DNA of 64,000 nucleotides from an uncultured Butyricimonas sp. (GTDB lineage Bacteria > Bacteroidota > Bacteroidia > Bacteroidales > Marinifilaceae): positions 1-64,000 of the forward strand of contig CALUMT010000002.1 in assembly GCA_944321845.1 (NCBI GenBank). Direction: 5' to 3'. Below are positions 18,983 through 29,149 of the stretch, in pieces. The notes below the pieces were generated by a model, which worked only from the letters and a program-made list of their open reading frames with translations, was not told the DNA's origin and made no database searches. Each line of letters opens with the position of its first letter. The first letter of the stretch is position 1. The translations under genes and the position numbers were made by a program.

Positions 18983-19393
18983 ATGCAAGTTCGTCTGAAA
19001 CAAATAATAGAACAAAAAGGACTAACCGCGGAAAGGTTTGCCAATATGATTGGAGCTAATGCCTCAACAATTTCACATATTTTAAACGGACGAAACAAAC
19101 CGGGTTTTGATATCATTTATAACATAACAAAAGCATTCCCGGATATCAATATTGGATGGCTAATAACAGGTGAAGGAAACATGTATATTTCTCAGGATGC
19201 GTCATCTGTACCTCCTCCAGTAGAAAAACGAACCTTATTTGATATTCCAATGACAAACAACGCACCCTCCATGATTAAAAGTGCAGATAAAAATACTTCT
19301 ATTCCCGGCAATACAGCTACAGGGAGAAGAAAGTTACTGCGGATTATACTTTTTTTTGACGATGGCAGTTTCGAAGATTATTCGAATAGATAA
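18983..19393 (+). CDS. Xre-family transcriptional regulator
   Basis: 136 residues. N-terminal Cro/C1-type helix-turn-helix (about 1-60): LKQIIEQKGLTAERFANMIG then ANASTISHILNGRNKPGFD. A linker follows and the C-terminal third is basic then beta-like (GRRKLLRIILFFDDGSFEDY). Such proteins are common single regulators in Bacteroidales; the short C-terminal domain may sense a ligand or multimerise. The upstream 600 bases hold repeated TTACA-N2-TGTAA sites, suggesting autoregulation. The gene ends in a strong hairpin and faces pyrD. Confidence 0.88.
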   Translation: MQVRLKQIIEQKGLTAERFANMIGANASTISHILNGRNKPGFDIIYNITKAFPDINIGWLITGEGNMYISQDASSVPPPVEKRTLFDIPMTNNAPSMIKSADKNTSIPGNTATGRRKLLRIILFFDDGSFEDYSNR

Positions 19394-19396
19394 AAA

Positions 19397-19438
19397 AATT
19401 ATCCTCCAAAAGCCTGATTAAGATTTTGGAGGATAATT
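19397..19438. terminator. Terminator between Xre gene and pyrD
   Basis: AATTATCCTCCAAAA and TTTTGGAGGATAATT make a perfect 15-bp stem with a 12-nt loop, preceded by an A7 run. The A-run favours termination of minus-strand (pyrD) transcripts; the hairpin may also end the Xre transcript. Confidence 0.8.
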
Positions 19439-19454
19439 GTGAATACAATAGAAC

Positions 19455-20360
19455 TCAAATTAGGCCTATAATTTCATGCACGGAATTAAAACCGTTTTCC
19501 TCTAGATAACTATTAATTCCATCGATCACTTTCACGGTTATAGCCGGATCAATGAAATTGGCCGTTCCAATTTGCACTGCCGAGGCGCCAGCCAGTAAGA
19601 ATTCAATGGCATCCGTGGCACAAGTGATGCCTCCCAGGCCGACAACTGGTATCTTCACGACTTTGGATACTTGCCATACCATACGCAAAGCTATCGGTTT
19701 CACACAAGGTCCGCTTAATCCTCCGGTAATTGTACTTAACACGGGTTTACGCGTTTTGGCATTAATAGCCATCCCCATGAGCGTATTGATTAGTGATACA
19801 GAGTCAGCTCCGGCAGCTTCTACAGCTAAGGCTATTTCTTGAATATTAGTTACATTCGGGGATAATTTTACCATCAAATGTTTTTTGTAGACTTGTCGGA
19901 CAGCTTTTACGACTTCCGCCGCGGAAGCGCAACTTGTCCCAAAAGCCATACCTCCTTCTTTTACATTAGGACAGGATATGTTCAATTCAATGCCCGGGAT
20001 GTTTTCCAATTCGTTAATTTTCTCGGCAGTTGCCATATAATCTGATACGGTTGAACCGGAAACATTCACGAGAATATTTGTTTTGACATCCTTGATTTTC
20101 GGGTATATATGTTCAATAAAATAATCTACCCCTTTGTTTTGTAATCCCACGGCATTCAACATTCCGGCTGGAGTCTCGGCCATTCGGGGATAAGGATTTC
20201 CTTCCCGGTGGTGCAATGTTGTCCCCTTAACTATAAATCCACCCAAGCGACTTAAGTCGATGAAATCCTCGAACTCCGTTCCATAACCGAAAGTCCCAGA
20301 GGCTGTCAGCACGGGATTTTTCAGTGCTAACCCGTTGATATCTATTTTTAAATCTGCCAT
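19455..20360 (-). CDS. pyrD: Dihydroorotate dehydrogenase, class 1B catalytic subunit
   Basis: 301 residues. FMN-barrel enzyme with [19 protein letters not shown] at the N-terminus, [15 protein letters not shown] with the active-site Cys typical of class 1 enzymes, and [19 protein letters not shown] for phosphate binding. It oxidises dihydroorotate to orotate in pyrimidine synthesis. Class 1B is indicated by the partner PyrK-like gene, whose stop overlaps this start by 13 nt; electrons go through FAD and a 2Fe-2S cluster to NAD. Confidence 0.96.
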   Translation of the reverse strand: MADLKIDINGLALKNPVLTASGTFGYGTEFEDFIDLSRLGGFIVKGTTLHHREGNPYPRMAETPAGMLNAVGLQNKGVDYFIEHIYPKIKDVKTNILVNVSGSTVSDYMATAEKINELENIPGIELNISCPNVKEGGMAFGTSCASAAEVVKAVRQVYKKHLMVKLSPNVTNIQEIALAVEAAGADSVSLINTLMGMAINAKTRKPVLSTITGGLSGPCVKPIALRMVWQVSKVVKIPVVGLGGITCATDAIEFLLAGASAVQIGTANFIDPAITVKVIDGINSYLEENGFNSVHEIIGLI

Positions 20361-21109
20361 TTCAAATCATTTATATTAAATACAGGCCCTTCCGTACACA
20401 CGCATTTATGTCCTTCTTTCGTATCAGTAACGCAACACAGGCAAGCTCCAATACCGCAAGCCATCGTGTTTTCCAGTGAAACCTCGCAATTTATTTTCTG
20501 CTTGCCGGCATAACGAGCCACGGCTTTCATCATCGGTTCCGGACCACAACAGAAAATATAATCAAACTTTTCTTTTAGAATAGAGTGATCCGTGACAAAC
20601 CCTTTTTCTCCTTCCGATCCGTCCTCTGTTGTATAGTAGACAGTAGCATACCGTTCGTATTCTTCCCGACGTAAAATGTCTTTTGCACTACGTGTCCCTA
20701 TTAAAACAACAGGCGACAAACCTCTTGATTTCATCACTTTAGACAAATGGAGCATCGGGGCAACCCCGCATCCTCCGCCAATAAGCAAGCATCTTCCGGA
20801 TTCCGGAATGGAGAAATGATTGCCCAATGGAAGTAAGACGTTTACCTTATCGCCAGCCTTTAATGTACTCAGGTTAGCGGTTCCTTGGCCCACAATCTTC
20901 ACGAAAAGATAAAGTAAACCTTCTTTTTCATCTACATCATGCACGGAAATGGGACGTCTCAACAACGTCGAAGGTGAATGTTCAACTTTTACGTTAACGA
21001 ATTGCCCGGGACGGATTTCCGGCATATCATCAGAATGCAATACCAACAAGAAGGTATCGTGATTTAGTTGCCTGTTTTCCTTTACGGTAAAATCAATGAG
21101 TTTTTTCAT
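20348..21109 (-). CDS. pyrK: Dihydroorotate dehydrogenase electron-transfer subunit
   Basis: 253 residues from the ATG at 21109 ([14 protein letters not shown]). A 21-residue longer reading has no family support and would overlap uvrA. Ferredoxin-reductase fold: FAD motif [15 protein letters not shown]-binding [20 protein letters not shown] and the C-terminal cysteine cluster [20 protein letters not shown] plus CVCTEGPVF that binds a 2Fe-2S cluster. It overlaps pyrD by 13 nt and lies 14 nt after uvrA. Confidence 0.95.
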   Translation of the reverse strand: MKKLIDFTVKENRQLNHDTFLLVLHSDDMPEIRPGQFVNVKVEHSPSTLLRRPISVHDVDEKEGLLYLFVKIVGQGTANLSTLKAGDKVNVLLPLGNHFSIPESGRCLLIGGGCGVAPMLHLSKVMKSRGLSPVVLIGTRSAKDILRREEYERYATVYYTTEDGSEGEKGFVTDHSILKEKFDYIFCCGPEPMMKAVARYAGKQKINCEVSLENTMACGIGACLCCVTDTKEGHKCVCTEGPVFNINDLKWQI

Positions 21110-21123
21110 TATATACTTTAAAT

Positions 21124-23877
21124 TTACTTGAGTTTTTCTGCTAAATATTTGCCAGTATATGAATTGGGACATTTCACCAGGTTCTCCGGGGTCCCTTCAA
21201 ACACCACGTACCCACCTTCCTGTCCACCTTCTGGTCCCAAGTCAATAATATAATCTGCACACTTGATCACATCCAGATTATGCTCAATAATGAGTACTGT
21301 ATGCCCCCGGTCTATTAAGGCATTCAAAGAGTCCATCAATTTATGGATATCATGGAAATGCAGACCTGTTGTGGGCTCATCAAACACGAATAAGGTAGGA
21401 GCCGCATTCTCCTGGCTTAGATGATAAGCCAATTTTACCCGCTGACTTTCTCCTCCGCTCAATGTACTGGAAGCCTGTCCCAGTTTGATATACCCCAAAC
21501 CGACATCCTGTAATTTCTGCAATTTATTGACAATCGAACGTTCTCCATGAGAAGTTCCCTCGGCAAAAAATTCGATAGCCTGATTCACGGTCATCTCCAG
21601 TACATCATAAATGTTTTTACCACGGTATTTCACTTCCAGCACTTCTTCCTTAAACCGTTTACCTTTACAATGTTCACATTCCAGGTACACGTCTGCCATA
21701 AATTGCATTTCCACTTTGATGATTCCTTCTCCCTGGCATTCCTCGCATCGGCCACCCGGCACGTTAAACGAGAAATAAGATGGTTTAAAACCGTTTATTT
21801 TCGACAATTTTTCGTCTGCAAATATTTTACGGATATCATCCCATGCCTTCAGGTAAGTCACAGGATTTGAGCGACTGGATTTACCTATGGGATTTTGGTC
21901 TATATACTCAACACCCTGAAGTGCAGTCAAGTCTCCCGACAGTTTATCGAAACTCCCTGTACGGTCAGTGGAATCCCCGTAATATTTTTTCAATGCAGGT
22001 ACGAGAATCGTTTTTATCAAGGTACTTTTACCGGAACCACTCACTCCGGTAACCGCCGTCATTACATTCAGCGGAATACTTACCTGGATATTTTTTAAAT
22101 TATTCTCCGTGGCCCCGCTCAATAGAATCGTGTGATTGGACGTCCGACGCCTCGAGGGAACCGGAATGGTTTTCCTTCCTGTCAGGTAATCCGCGGTTAA
22201 TGTATTGGCTTTTTTCAACTCCTCGAGATTTCCCTCGAAGACAATCTCTCCACCCAAACGTCCGGCAAGAGGACCAACATCAATAACCCGATCCGCGGCT
22301 TGGATAATTTCTTCATCATGTTCCACCACGACAACCGTATTCCCGATATCGCGTAAATGTTTCAAAACGTTGATCAAGCGTTCTGTGTCCCGGGGATGTA
22401 AACCGATACTCGGCTCATCCAGAATATAGAGAGAGCCCACGAGCGAAGAACCTAACGAAGTCGCTAAATTTATCCGCTGGGATTCACCTCCGGATAACGA
22501 GGATGAAAGACGGTTAAGCGTAAGATACCCCAATCCGACATCAAGCAAGAATTGTAACCGATTGTGTATATCCGGTAATACTCTTGCCGCAATGACCTTA
22601 TCATGCTCCGATAACTGTAATTCTTTAAAGAATGTGTACAGAGAGGAAATAGGCATATCAACAAGTTCCGTGATGGACTTTCCCCCGACTTTCACGTACG
22701 AGGCTTCTTTCTTCAAGCGGGTTCCATGACAAACAGGACATTTGGTCTTCCCCGTGTAACGGGCGATCATAACCCGGTTCTGTATTTTGTATTTTTTGGA
22801 TTCCAAGTACTCGAAAAAAGCATAAATACCCCGTTCGTTATTCCATAAGATATCTTTTTCCCTTTCACTTAATTCGTAATAAGGTGTATGAACTGGGAAA
22901 TTTACCCGGTGTGCCCCTTGTATGAAATAACGCTTCCATTCACTCATTTTTTCCCCTCTCCAGCACATCACGGCATCATCATACACGCTAAGGGATTTAT
23001 TCGGGATAACCAAATCCTCGTCTATACCCAGCACTCGACCATATCCCTCACACTTGGGGCATGCTCCGATTGGCGAGTTGAAACTAAACATGTTTATATC
23101 CGGAACTTGGAATGTCAGACCATCTGCTTCAAATCTATTCGAGAATGAATGTATTTTCCCGTTCAGCTCGATATAACAAACTCCGTCTCCCTCGTAAAGA
23201 GCGGTCTCCACGGAATCTGTCAATCGGGAAGAAGTGTCTTTATCATCACTGACACGAATCCGGTCTATGACAAGATACAATTCCTTGGATGGATCCAACT
23301 TTGTCTTCGATGCTGACAAATCCGAGATCCGAAGAAATTCATCTCCATACTTAACTCTCGAAAAACCTTGGCTAAGCAACAAGTCCAGGTTTTCCTTGTC
23401 CATATTTTTCGGCCGGGCCATGATGAAAGCTGTCGTTCCTGCCTCTTCCTGTAAAACATAACGGCAAATGTCATCAGCCGTGTAGCGTTTTACTTCCTCT
23501 CCGGAAACGGGAGAATAGGTTCTACCCACCCGGGCATACAGCAATTTCAAATAATCGTACAATTCCGTTGATGTTCCAACCGTGGAACGCGGATTGGAAG
23601 TATTTACCTTTTGCTCTATGGCAATAGCGGGTGGAATTCCTTTAATATAATCGCATTCCGGTTTGTTCAGGCGTCCAAGAAATTGACGGGCGTAAGCGGA
23701 AAGACTTTCCACGTAGCGACGTTGACCTTCAGCATATAACGTGTCAAAAGCCAAAGATGATTTACCACTACCAGAAACTCCCGTGATGACAACCAGTTGT
23801 TTCAACGGGATATCCAAACACACGTTTTTCAGGTTATGCACCCGAACACCTTTCAATGCAATACTTTGCTTGCTCAT
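21124..23877 (-). CDS. uvrA: Excinuclease ABC subunit A
   Basis: 917 residues from [10 protein letters not shown]; an ATG two codons further upstream is equally open. Two ABC ATPase modules are visible with Walker [21 protein letters not shown] and [15 protein letters not shown], signature [16 protein letters not shown] and [14 protein letters not shown], and zinc-binding cysteine clusters ([17 protein letters not shown] with CEHCKGKRF). UvrA recognises damaged DNA for nucleotide-excision repair. It is followed closely by pyrK-pyrD, so the three may be co-transcribed. Confidence 0.97.
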   Translation of the reverse strand: MSKQSIALKGVRVHNLKNVCLDIPLKQLVVITGVSGSGKSSLAFDTLYAEGQRRYVESLSAYARQFLGRLNKPECDYIKGIPPAIAIEQKVNTSNPRSTVGTSTELYDYLKLLYARVGRTYSPVSGEEVKRYTADDICRYVLQEEAGTTAFIMARPKNMDKENLDLLLSQGFSRVKYGDEFLRISDLSASKTKLDPSKELYLVIDRIRVSDDKDTSSRLTDSVETALYEGDGVCYIELNGKIHSFSNRFEADGLTFQVPDINMFSFNSPIGACPKCEGYGRVLGIDEDLVIPNKSLSVYDDAVMCWRGEKMSEWKRYFIQGAHRVNFPVHTPYYELSEREKDILWNNERGIYAFFEYLESKKYKIQNRVMIARYTGKTKCPVCHGTRLKKEASYVKVGGKSITELVDMPISSLYTFFKELQLSEHDKVIAARVLPDIHNRLQFLLDVGLGYLTLNRLSSSLSGGESQRINLATSLGSSLVGSLYILDEPSIGLHPRDTERLINVLKHLRDIGNTVVVVEHDEEIIQAADRVIDVGPLAGRLGGEIVFEGNLEELKKANTLTADYLTGRKTIPVPSRRRTSNHTILLSGATENNLKNIQVSIPLNVMTAVTGVSGSGKSTLIKTILVPALKKYYGDSTDRTGSFDKLSGDLTALQGVEYIDQNPIGKSSRSNPVTYLKAWDDIRKIFADEKLSKINGFKPSYFSFNVPGGRCEECQGEGIIKVEMQFMADVYLECEHCKGKRFKEEVLEVKYRGKNIYDVLEMTVNQAIEFFAEGTSHGERSIVNKLQKLQDVGLGYIKLGQASSTLSGGESQRVKLAYHLSQENAAPTLFVFDEPTTGLHFHDIHKLMDSLNALIDRGHTVLIIEHNLDVIKCADYIIDLGPEGGQEGGYVVFEGTPENLVKCPNSYTGKYLAEKLK

Positions 23878-23921
23878 ATACATCTCTTCAATATAGCGCG
23901 AAGATAAGACATTTCATAAAA

Positions 23922-23945
23922 AAAGCACCCCTGACGGAGTGCTTT
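23922..23945 (-). terminator. Terminator of rpsF-rpsR-rplI
   Basis: AAAGCAC and GTGCTTT arms with an inner CC/GG pair around a short loop; on the minus strand the hairpin is followed by a run of seven T. Confidence 0.75.
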
Positions 23946-23999
23946 CGTGTTTGGAATATGTTTGGAAATACGTTTAAGCTTGTTAATGATTAATTTGAA

Positions 24000-24440
24000 T
24001 TATTCGGAAACTACTTCAAATTCAACGTCTACTTTCACCTCACGGTGGAGCTTAATGACTGCTTTGTAAGTTCCCACTTCTTTGACATCTTTCAACATGA
24101 TCTTCTTTCTGTCGATATCAAAGCCTTTATCTTTCAAGCTTTCAGCTATCATGATACTGTTAACAGATCCGAAAATCTTACCAGTTGAGCTTGTTTTAGC
24201 ACCGATAGTAAGTTTTACCTCTGCCAATTGTGCTGCCAACTCTTCTGCCTCAGCTTTCAATTTAGCCTCTTTATGAGCGCGTTGTTTCAAATTTTCAGCA
24301 ACGACTTTTCTTGCAGAAGGAGTAGCCAGAATAGCATATCCTTGTGGAATAAGGTAATTACGACCGTAACCCGGCTTAACATTGATGATATCGTCCTTAT
24401 GTCCTAAATTTGCGATGTCTGTTAATAAAATAATCTCCAT
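24000..24440 (-). CDS. rplI: 50S ribosomal protein L9
   Basis: 146 residues, normal length. The N-terminal RNA-binding domain begins MEIILLTDIANLGHKDDIIN followed by VKPGYGRNYLIP, the diagnostic L9 signature; a long connecting helix rich in Ala/Glu/Lys (about 45-75) leads to the C-terminal domain. L9 binds 23S rRNA at the base of the L1 stalk. Third gene of the rpsF-rpsR-rplI operon, 21 nt after rpsR. Confidence 0.98.
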   Translation of the reverse strand: MEIILLTDIANLGHKDDIINVKPGYGRNYLIPQGYAILATPSARKVVAENLKQRAHKEAKLKAEAEELAAQLAEVKLTIGAKTSSTGKIFGSVNSIMIAESLKDKGFDIDRKKIMLKDVKEVGTYKAVIKLHREVKVDVEFEVVSE

Positions 24441-24461
24441 TTGTGTCCTCCTTCCTTAAAA

Positions 24462-24731
24462 TTATTTCATCAAGTCGGTTAAATAGGGCAACAACGCGAG
24501 ATGTCTTGCTCTCTTCACTGCAGTTGCTACTTTCTTCTGGTATTTTACAGAAGTTCCCGTGATTCTTCTTGGAAGAATCTTCCCTTGTTCGTTCAAGAAT
24601 TTCTTCAAGAATTCAGGATCCTTGTAGTCGATGTACTTGATTCTTGCTTTCTTGAAACGGCAATACTTTTTTCTCTTGATTTCAACCGTGGGAGGGGTTA
24701 AATATCTGATTTCGCTTTCGTTTTGTGCCAT
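24462..24731 (-). CDS. rpsR: 30S ribosomal protein S18
   Basis: 89 residues. Contains [40 protein letters not shown] and [12 protein letters not shown], the S18 signature. It forms a heterodimer with S6 on the 30S platform. Follows rpsF by 3 nt, consistent with coupled expression. Confidence 0.98.
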   Translation of the reverse strand: MAQNESEIRYLTPPTVEIKRKKYCRFKKARIKYIDYKDPEFLKKFLNEQGKILPRRITGTSVKYQKKVATAVKRARHLALLPYLTDLMK

Positions 24732-24734
24732 GGC

Positions 24735-25085
24735 TTATTTCTCCTCTTGTTTTACTTGATTTTTAGTTCTTCTTTTCAAAGCGTACTCGTAAGCGTACTT
24801 GTCTAACTTGAATGTCAAGAAACGAATCACTTTCTCATCGCGTCTGTAAGCGGTCTCCAGAGTTTCCACTAAAGAACCTTCAGCCTCGAATTGAAGTAAG
24901 TGATAGAATCCAGTTGTTTTTTTCTGGATAGGATAAGCCAGCTTGCGCAAACCCCAAGCTTCTTCGTGCTCGATATTACCGCCATTTTCGGTAATAACAG
25001 CCTTGAATTTTTCTACCGTTTCCTTTACCTGTACATCAGATAAAACGGGAGTTGTAATGAAAACGGTCTCGTACTTGTTCAACAT
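24735..25085 (-). CDS. rpsF: 30S ribosomal protein S6
   Basis: 116 residues. Starts [20 protein letters not shown] and contains [20 protein letters not shown] and FYHLLQFEA, the S6 ferredoxin-like fold, with a basic C-terminal tail ending KQEEK. First gene of the rpsF-rpsR-rplI operon behind a near-consensus promoter. Partner of S18. Confidence 0.98.
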   Translation of the reverse strand: MLNKYETVFITTPVLSDVQVKETVEKFKAVITENGGNIEHEEAWGLRKLAYPIQKKTTGFYHLLQFEAEGSLVETLETAYRRDEKVIRFLTFKLDKYAYEYALKRRTKNQVKQEEK

Positions 25086-25136
25086 AACTGTCTGTTTGTT
25101 AATAAATTAAATCAATTAAAAATTATTTATCGGCTG

Positions 25137-25167
25137 CAAAGATACTATTTTCTCCTTGATTTACAAA
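25137..25167 (-). promoter_or_regulatory. Promoter of rpsF-rpsR-rplI
   Basis: On the minus strand TTTG (25167-25164), 19-nt spacer, TATCTTTG (25144-25137): a consensus primary-sigma promoter of Bacteroidota. The start near 25131 gives a leader of about 45 nt. Confidence 0.75.
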
Positions 25168-25203
25168 GAAAACCTTATTTTTCTCTCTGCTGTCGAAGGA
25201 TAT

Positions 25204-26484
25204 TCATTGAAGTGTCTGCCCCTTTTTCCTCCAAAATTTCAAATTTTTCGGACTTCCGATGACCTGGGAGGTATAAATGCCCGTATGTCCCGAGAATAAA
25301 TAAGCGGTTACACAAGCTATTCCCAAGTAAATCCCGGCCTCAGCTCCAAAGAGTTCAATTCCCATCAGCGTACAGGCAATCGGTGTATTGGTTGCCCCGG
25401 AAAATACAGCCACGAATCCCAATCCGGCAAGAAAAGACGTCGGAAGAGGGACTATTGAGGACAATGCACTACCCAAGGTGGCTCCCACGAAAAACAGGGG
25501 AGTCACTTCTCCTCCCTTGAATCCGACTCCAATGGTGAACGTTGTCAGCAATAATTTAAACAGGAAATCATACCACGCTTGCGTTTCGGAGAAAGAAGCC
25601 ACTATTGTTGGTATACCTAACCCGATATATTTTGTCGTTCCGGCAATCCACACGAACAACGCGATACAAATTCCCCCGACAAGAGGCCTGAAAGGAGCGT
25701 AATGAATGAAACGTTTCGCCAAGTTCCCCCAAAAGCTAATCGAACGAGAAAAGCACATCGCCGTAATTCCAAAAATCACACTTGCAACGATTATCCAAAA
25801 GAGAACACTGACATGCAAACCGGGAATCTCCGTCATAACGTAAGAGGTATGTTCCACCCCCCAGGCATGACACGTGAGATGCGCGAACAAGGCAGAAAGA
25901 AATATCGGGAAGATAGAATCATACCGCATTCGTCCCACCACGATGACTTCCAACGCGAATACCGCCCCCGCTAACGGCGTCCCGAACACAGAAGCGAAAC
26001 CGGCACTGATACCAATCTGTACCATCATCTTGCGGTCATACCGGTGTAGCTTGAAAAACCTGGATAAAAAATCAGCTATTGCCCCGCCCATTTGTACTCC
26101 CGTACCCTCTCGTCCTGCCGAGCCCCCAAATAAATGGGTCAGAACTGTCCCGACATAAACAAGCGGTGCCATTCGAAAGGGAATAATATTCCGAGGAGAA
26201 CGGATTTCCTCGATAAGAAAGTTATTGCCTTTGGCCGCGGTTCCCGCCAAATAATGATACATCAGTCCGATAACTAACCCTGCCAATGGCAAACAGCTGA
26301 TTATCCAAAGATGAGTCTCCCGGAAATCCGTGGCCCATTGAAGTGATATCAATAACAACGTGGAAGCAGAACCGATCAAACCTCCACAAATCAACGTGAT
26401 AATTAACCATTTCAAACAATATCCTAACATGGGAAATTGTTCCATTCCGCACAAACGGGCAATAAATCCAGTGTTTTCTTTCAT
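25204..26484 (-). CDS. clcA: ClC-family chloride channel/antiporter
   Basis: 426 residues from the ATG at 26484; an in-frame TTG lies eight codons upstream. About ten hydrophobic segments. ClC selectivity motifs are present: GGSAGREGTGVQMG (with the gating Glu), GFKGGEVTPLFFVG and VFSGATNTPIACTLMGIELF. There are no C-terminal CBS domains, and the length is that of the short bacterial form. It moves chloride across the inner membrane, either as a channel or in exchange for protons. It is separated from rpsF by about 120 nt that hold the rpsF promoter. Confidence 0.93.
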   Translation of the reverse strand: MKENTGFIARLCGMEQFPMLGYCLKWLIITLICGGLIGSASTLLLISLQWATDFRETHLWIISCLPLAGLVIGLMYHYLAGTAAKGNNFLIEEIRSPRNIIPFRMAPLVYVGTVLTHLFGGSAGREGTGVQMGGAIADFLSRFFKLHRYDRKMMVQIGISAGFASVFGTPLAGAVFALEVIVVGRMRYDSIFPIFLSALFAHLTCHAWGVEHTSYVMTEIPGLHVSVLFWIIVASVIFGITAMCFSRSISFWGNLAKRFIHYAPFRPLVGGICIALFVWIAGTTKYIGLGIPTIVASFSETQAWYDFLFKLLLTTFTIGVGFKGGEVTPLFFVGATLGSALSSIVPLPTSFLAGLGFVAVFSGATNTPIACTLMGIELFGAEAGIYLGIACVTAYLFSGHTGIYTSQVIGSPKNLKFWRKKGQTLQ

Positions 26485-26526
26485 TGTCAATAATTTATCA
26501 TTCAACAAACTGGAGTAGGGAACACG

Positions 26527-26724
26527 TTAGGGTATGGAAGAAAAACTGTAGCTATAAACTTCCCACTCGTCTATCGTGAAACAGACTCCAGTGTAGGAAC
26601 TATCAGCTACTTCATAGCGGTTTATAACAGGGAAGTCCCATTCCCTTGATTCCAAGAATCGCCCGCGAATATATCGGGAATAAATGACATAGACAAGGCT
26701 AAAACTTAAAACTGATACTGCCAT
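26527..26724 (-). CDS. Possible small membrane protein overlapping the TonB receptor gene
   Basis: A 65-codon frame whose ATG lies 26 nt inside the 3' end of the TonB receptor gene. Residues 2-15 (AVSVLSFSLVYVIY) are hydrophobic and the rest is polar and aromatic (ESREWDFPVINRYEV, FTIDEWEVYSYSF). It could be a coupled accessory protein or the debris of a DUF4249-type lipoprotein that often follows such receptors. I do not recognise it, and a chance frame is possible. Confidence 0.3.
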   Translation of the reverse strand: MAVSVLSFSLVYVIYSRYIRGRFLESREWDFPVINRYEVADSSYTGVCFTIDEWEVYSYSFSSIP

Positions 26725-29149
26725 AAGGAAGGCAATGGCCTTTCCAGTGAACCGAGTAATAACTCAAAATTTCTTCTTCCGACGGATTTCCGATAATATT
26801 ATACAGTCCAAAACGTAACGACAACAACTTATCACCGAATGATTTCCGATATGAATATCCTGCATCCACCCGGTAATTCAATGGAGAACGATGAGTTCTG
26901 AATTCTGGTACAGGGAATGGGTCGAAATTTTCATCCATTTCCAGAATTTTCCCTGAATGCAACATTCCTCCAGCGGAAATCAGCGAATGCAGCCCCAAAC
27001 GGTAAGATATGGCTATGCCATCCTGATGGGGTATATCCTGCAATGATGACATTTTTCCATTCTCTGCCAATTCATCAAACCATTCCCGACTTCTGGCGTA
27101 CGAGTAGGAAACCTGCATACGCCACCGTTCCCAGGCTCCATTAAAATAAAAACGAATGCCATAACTGTCTCCTTTTCCAGTCATGATATATTCTTGCCAT
27201 TGATCGTCCTCCACGTATGTTTCCGGACGTAGCGCGACCAGATTTCTTCGTGTTTTATAATAGGCTGATACTTCTATCAATCCGTTATCCAGGAAATGTT
27301 TCCACCCCGACTCGTAATGTTCCGACGTGCGAGGTTTGTAATCCCCGATACTCGGCATCCGGAAATCGGTAGGCAAATCCCAATAATTTAATTTCAGGCA
27401 ATGGTAGAACTGTTCCATTTTCGAGAAATTGAGATAGAATAAATCTTTATCCCCTGGGAAATATTTCACGGATAACCGGGGCTGAATACTATAATAGGAC
27501 GGATTTCGACGCGGATAGTAACCGACCCCATGCACGCCAACCTGCACGGACAAACGGGAGGTCACATGTAAGGAATTGTCATAGAAAACCGAGAATTGAT
27601 TAATCGGTACATGGCGGGTGCGTGTATCTTCCCCGAACGCGGCAACGTCATATATTTCACGGGATAATTTCATTCCCCAACGGGCCTGGTAAACACGGTC
27701 CACGGAATAGGTGAATTCCGTGGACAAGTTGGCTGACTTTATACCGCTATGGACATATCCTCCCTCGCCAAACCCGATAATATCCACGCTGGCCCTATTA
27801 ACATGCGACGAGTAGAACAGGGAAATATTACTCCCGACATTCCCTAAACGCGTGCGACACGAAAACTGGTAAACCCGGTTATCCCATCTCAAGACTGATT
27901 CCTTTACGTCCTCGTCCAAGGGCAAGTGATAATCGTCCCTGGCCACGTATACCAGAGCATGAAGAGAAGTAACCGGCGACATTGAATACGATAATTTGGC
28001 ATTACCGTCAAAGGACGAGTGATTCAGTTGTTCTTCTTCCGAGAACAATTTGTCAAAAAAATCAAGCCAGCTTCTTCTTCCGCTTACCATGTACGACAAT
28101 TTATCCTTCACGATTGGTCCTTCCAGCACGATTGAGGCGGCAGGAACATCCAACGTCATCGTGTACGCCTGCTCCTGTTTATTCCCTTCCTTCAGGTTTA
28201 CCTCTGTTACCGAGGAAAGACGTCCTTCCAAACGGGTGGGGAAGAATCCCTTGTGAAAGATAATGTTCTTCACCGCATCGCCGTTGAAAACCGGTAAAAG
28301 GGAATTAAAATGGCCCGGATGATAAACGGGAACCCCGTCCAATAAAAATAGATTCTCGTCATTTCCACCTCCATCTACCTGAAAATTATTCCCGGCAAGT
28401 GAAGAGGTTACACCTGGAAGTATCCAGATTTGCGAGAACAGATCGTTCCCGCTGAAGGCAAGCATATTGGAAGGGTTTAATTCACTTAATTCGCCCACTT
28501 TCCGATCCGATTTCACCTTGATCTCGTCTATCTCGAAAAGCTGTGGTTGCAGGTATGCCTGCACAAAACGGTCTTGATTGATATCCAATTGTCCCGAATA
28601 GGGCGTGTATCCCATGTATGACACGTTGTAGGTGTATTTTCCTTCTGGAAGACAAGCTTTGAATCCCCCGTTCTCGTCCGAGATCACGTACCATTGCTTT
28701 CCATGCCTGTTTTCCAGGGTCACCACGGCTCCGTAAAGCCGTTCCCCGCTACCTTCCTCGAATACCGTTCCATTCAGGTAATATTCGTTCAATTCCCGGG
28801 CCTGTATCACGAGTTTATTCGGGGGAATAAAAATAGTCCGAATCTCGTACTCGTCCAGAATTCGTTCCAGTAATTCCTTTACCGTCAATTCTCCCGTGAA
28901 ATTGATTCGCCTTGTTCTTGAGACATCGATAACCGATGAATTATATGACAATACAATATGTTTTTTCTCTTCAATTTTCCGAAACCATTGAAACACGGTA
29001 GCGGAAGATGCGTTTACCCGCAATTTTTCTTCCGCTACCGTGTCCGTCACGTGATTGCTCTGCCCGGCAACCTTCCCCAAAGCAATCATGACTAGAGAAA
29101 ATATGAGAAATACTTTATTTCGCACTATATAATCTATAATGTTTTCCAT
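26699..29149 (-). CDS. TonB-dependent receptor with N-terminal STN signalling domain
   Basis: 816 residues. Signal peptide (about 10-29), then an STN/secretin-like domain (about 40-115, TVFQWFRKIEEKKHIVLSYN to IFIPPNKLVIQ), a carboxypeptidase-regulatory-like domain (about 125-205, GTVFEEGSGERLYGAVVTLE), a plug (VDGGGNDENLFLLDGVPVYH) and a beta-barrel ending in KF. It imports an unknown large ligand across the outer membrane. The STN domain is the usual contact with a FecR-type anti-sigma factor, and fecR-fecI lie directly upstream with a 35-nt overlap. The ligand is not shown by sequence; the GH20 neighbour suggests a glycan but only weakly. Confidence 0.93.
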   Translation of the reverse strand: MENIIDYIVRNKVFLIFSLVMIALGKVAGQSNHVTDTVAEEKLRVNASSATVFQWFRKIEEKKHIVLSYNSSVIDVSRTRRINFTGELTVKELLERILDEYEIRTIFIPPNKLVIQARELNEYYLNGTVFEEGSGERLYGAVVTLENRHGKQWYVISDENGGFKACLPEGKYTYNVSYMGYTPYSGQLDINQDRFVQAYLQPQLFEIDEIKVKSDRKVGELSELNPSNMLAFSGNDLFSQIWILPGVTSSLAGNNFQVDGGGNDENLFLLDGVPVYHPGHFNSLLPVFNGDAVKNIIFHKGFFPTRLEGRLSSVTEVNLKEGNKQEQAYTMTLDVPAASIVLEGPIVKDKLSYMVSGRRSWLDFFDKLFSEEEQLNHSSFDGNAKLSYSMSPVTSLHALVYVARDDYHLPLDEDVKESVLRWDNRVYQFSCRTRLGNVGSNISLFYSSHVNRASVDIIGFGEGGYVHSGIKSANLSTEFTYSVDRVYQARWGMKLSREIYDVAAFGEDTRTRHVPINQFSVFYDNSLHVTSRLSVQVGVHGVGYYPRRNPSYYSIQPRLSVKYFPGDKDLFYLNFSKMEQFYHCLKLNYWDLPTDFRMPSIGDYKPRTSEHYESGWKHFLDNGLIEVSAYYKTRRNLVALRPETYVEDDQWQEYIMTGKGDSYGIRFYFNGAWERWRMQVSYSYARSREWFDELAENGKMSSLQDIPHQDGIAISYRLGLHSLISAGGMLHSGKILEMDENFDPFPVPEFRTHRSPLNYRVDAGYSYRKSFGDKLLSLRFGLYNIIGNPSEEEILSYYSVHWKGHCLPYGSISFKF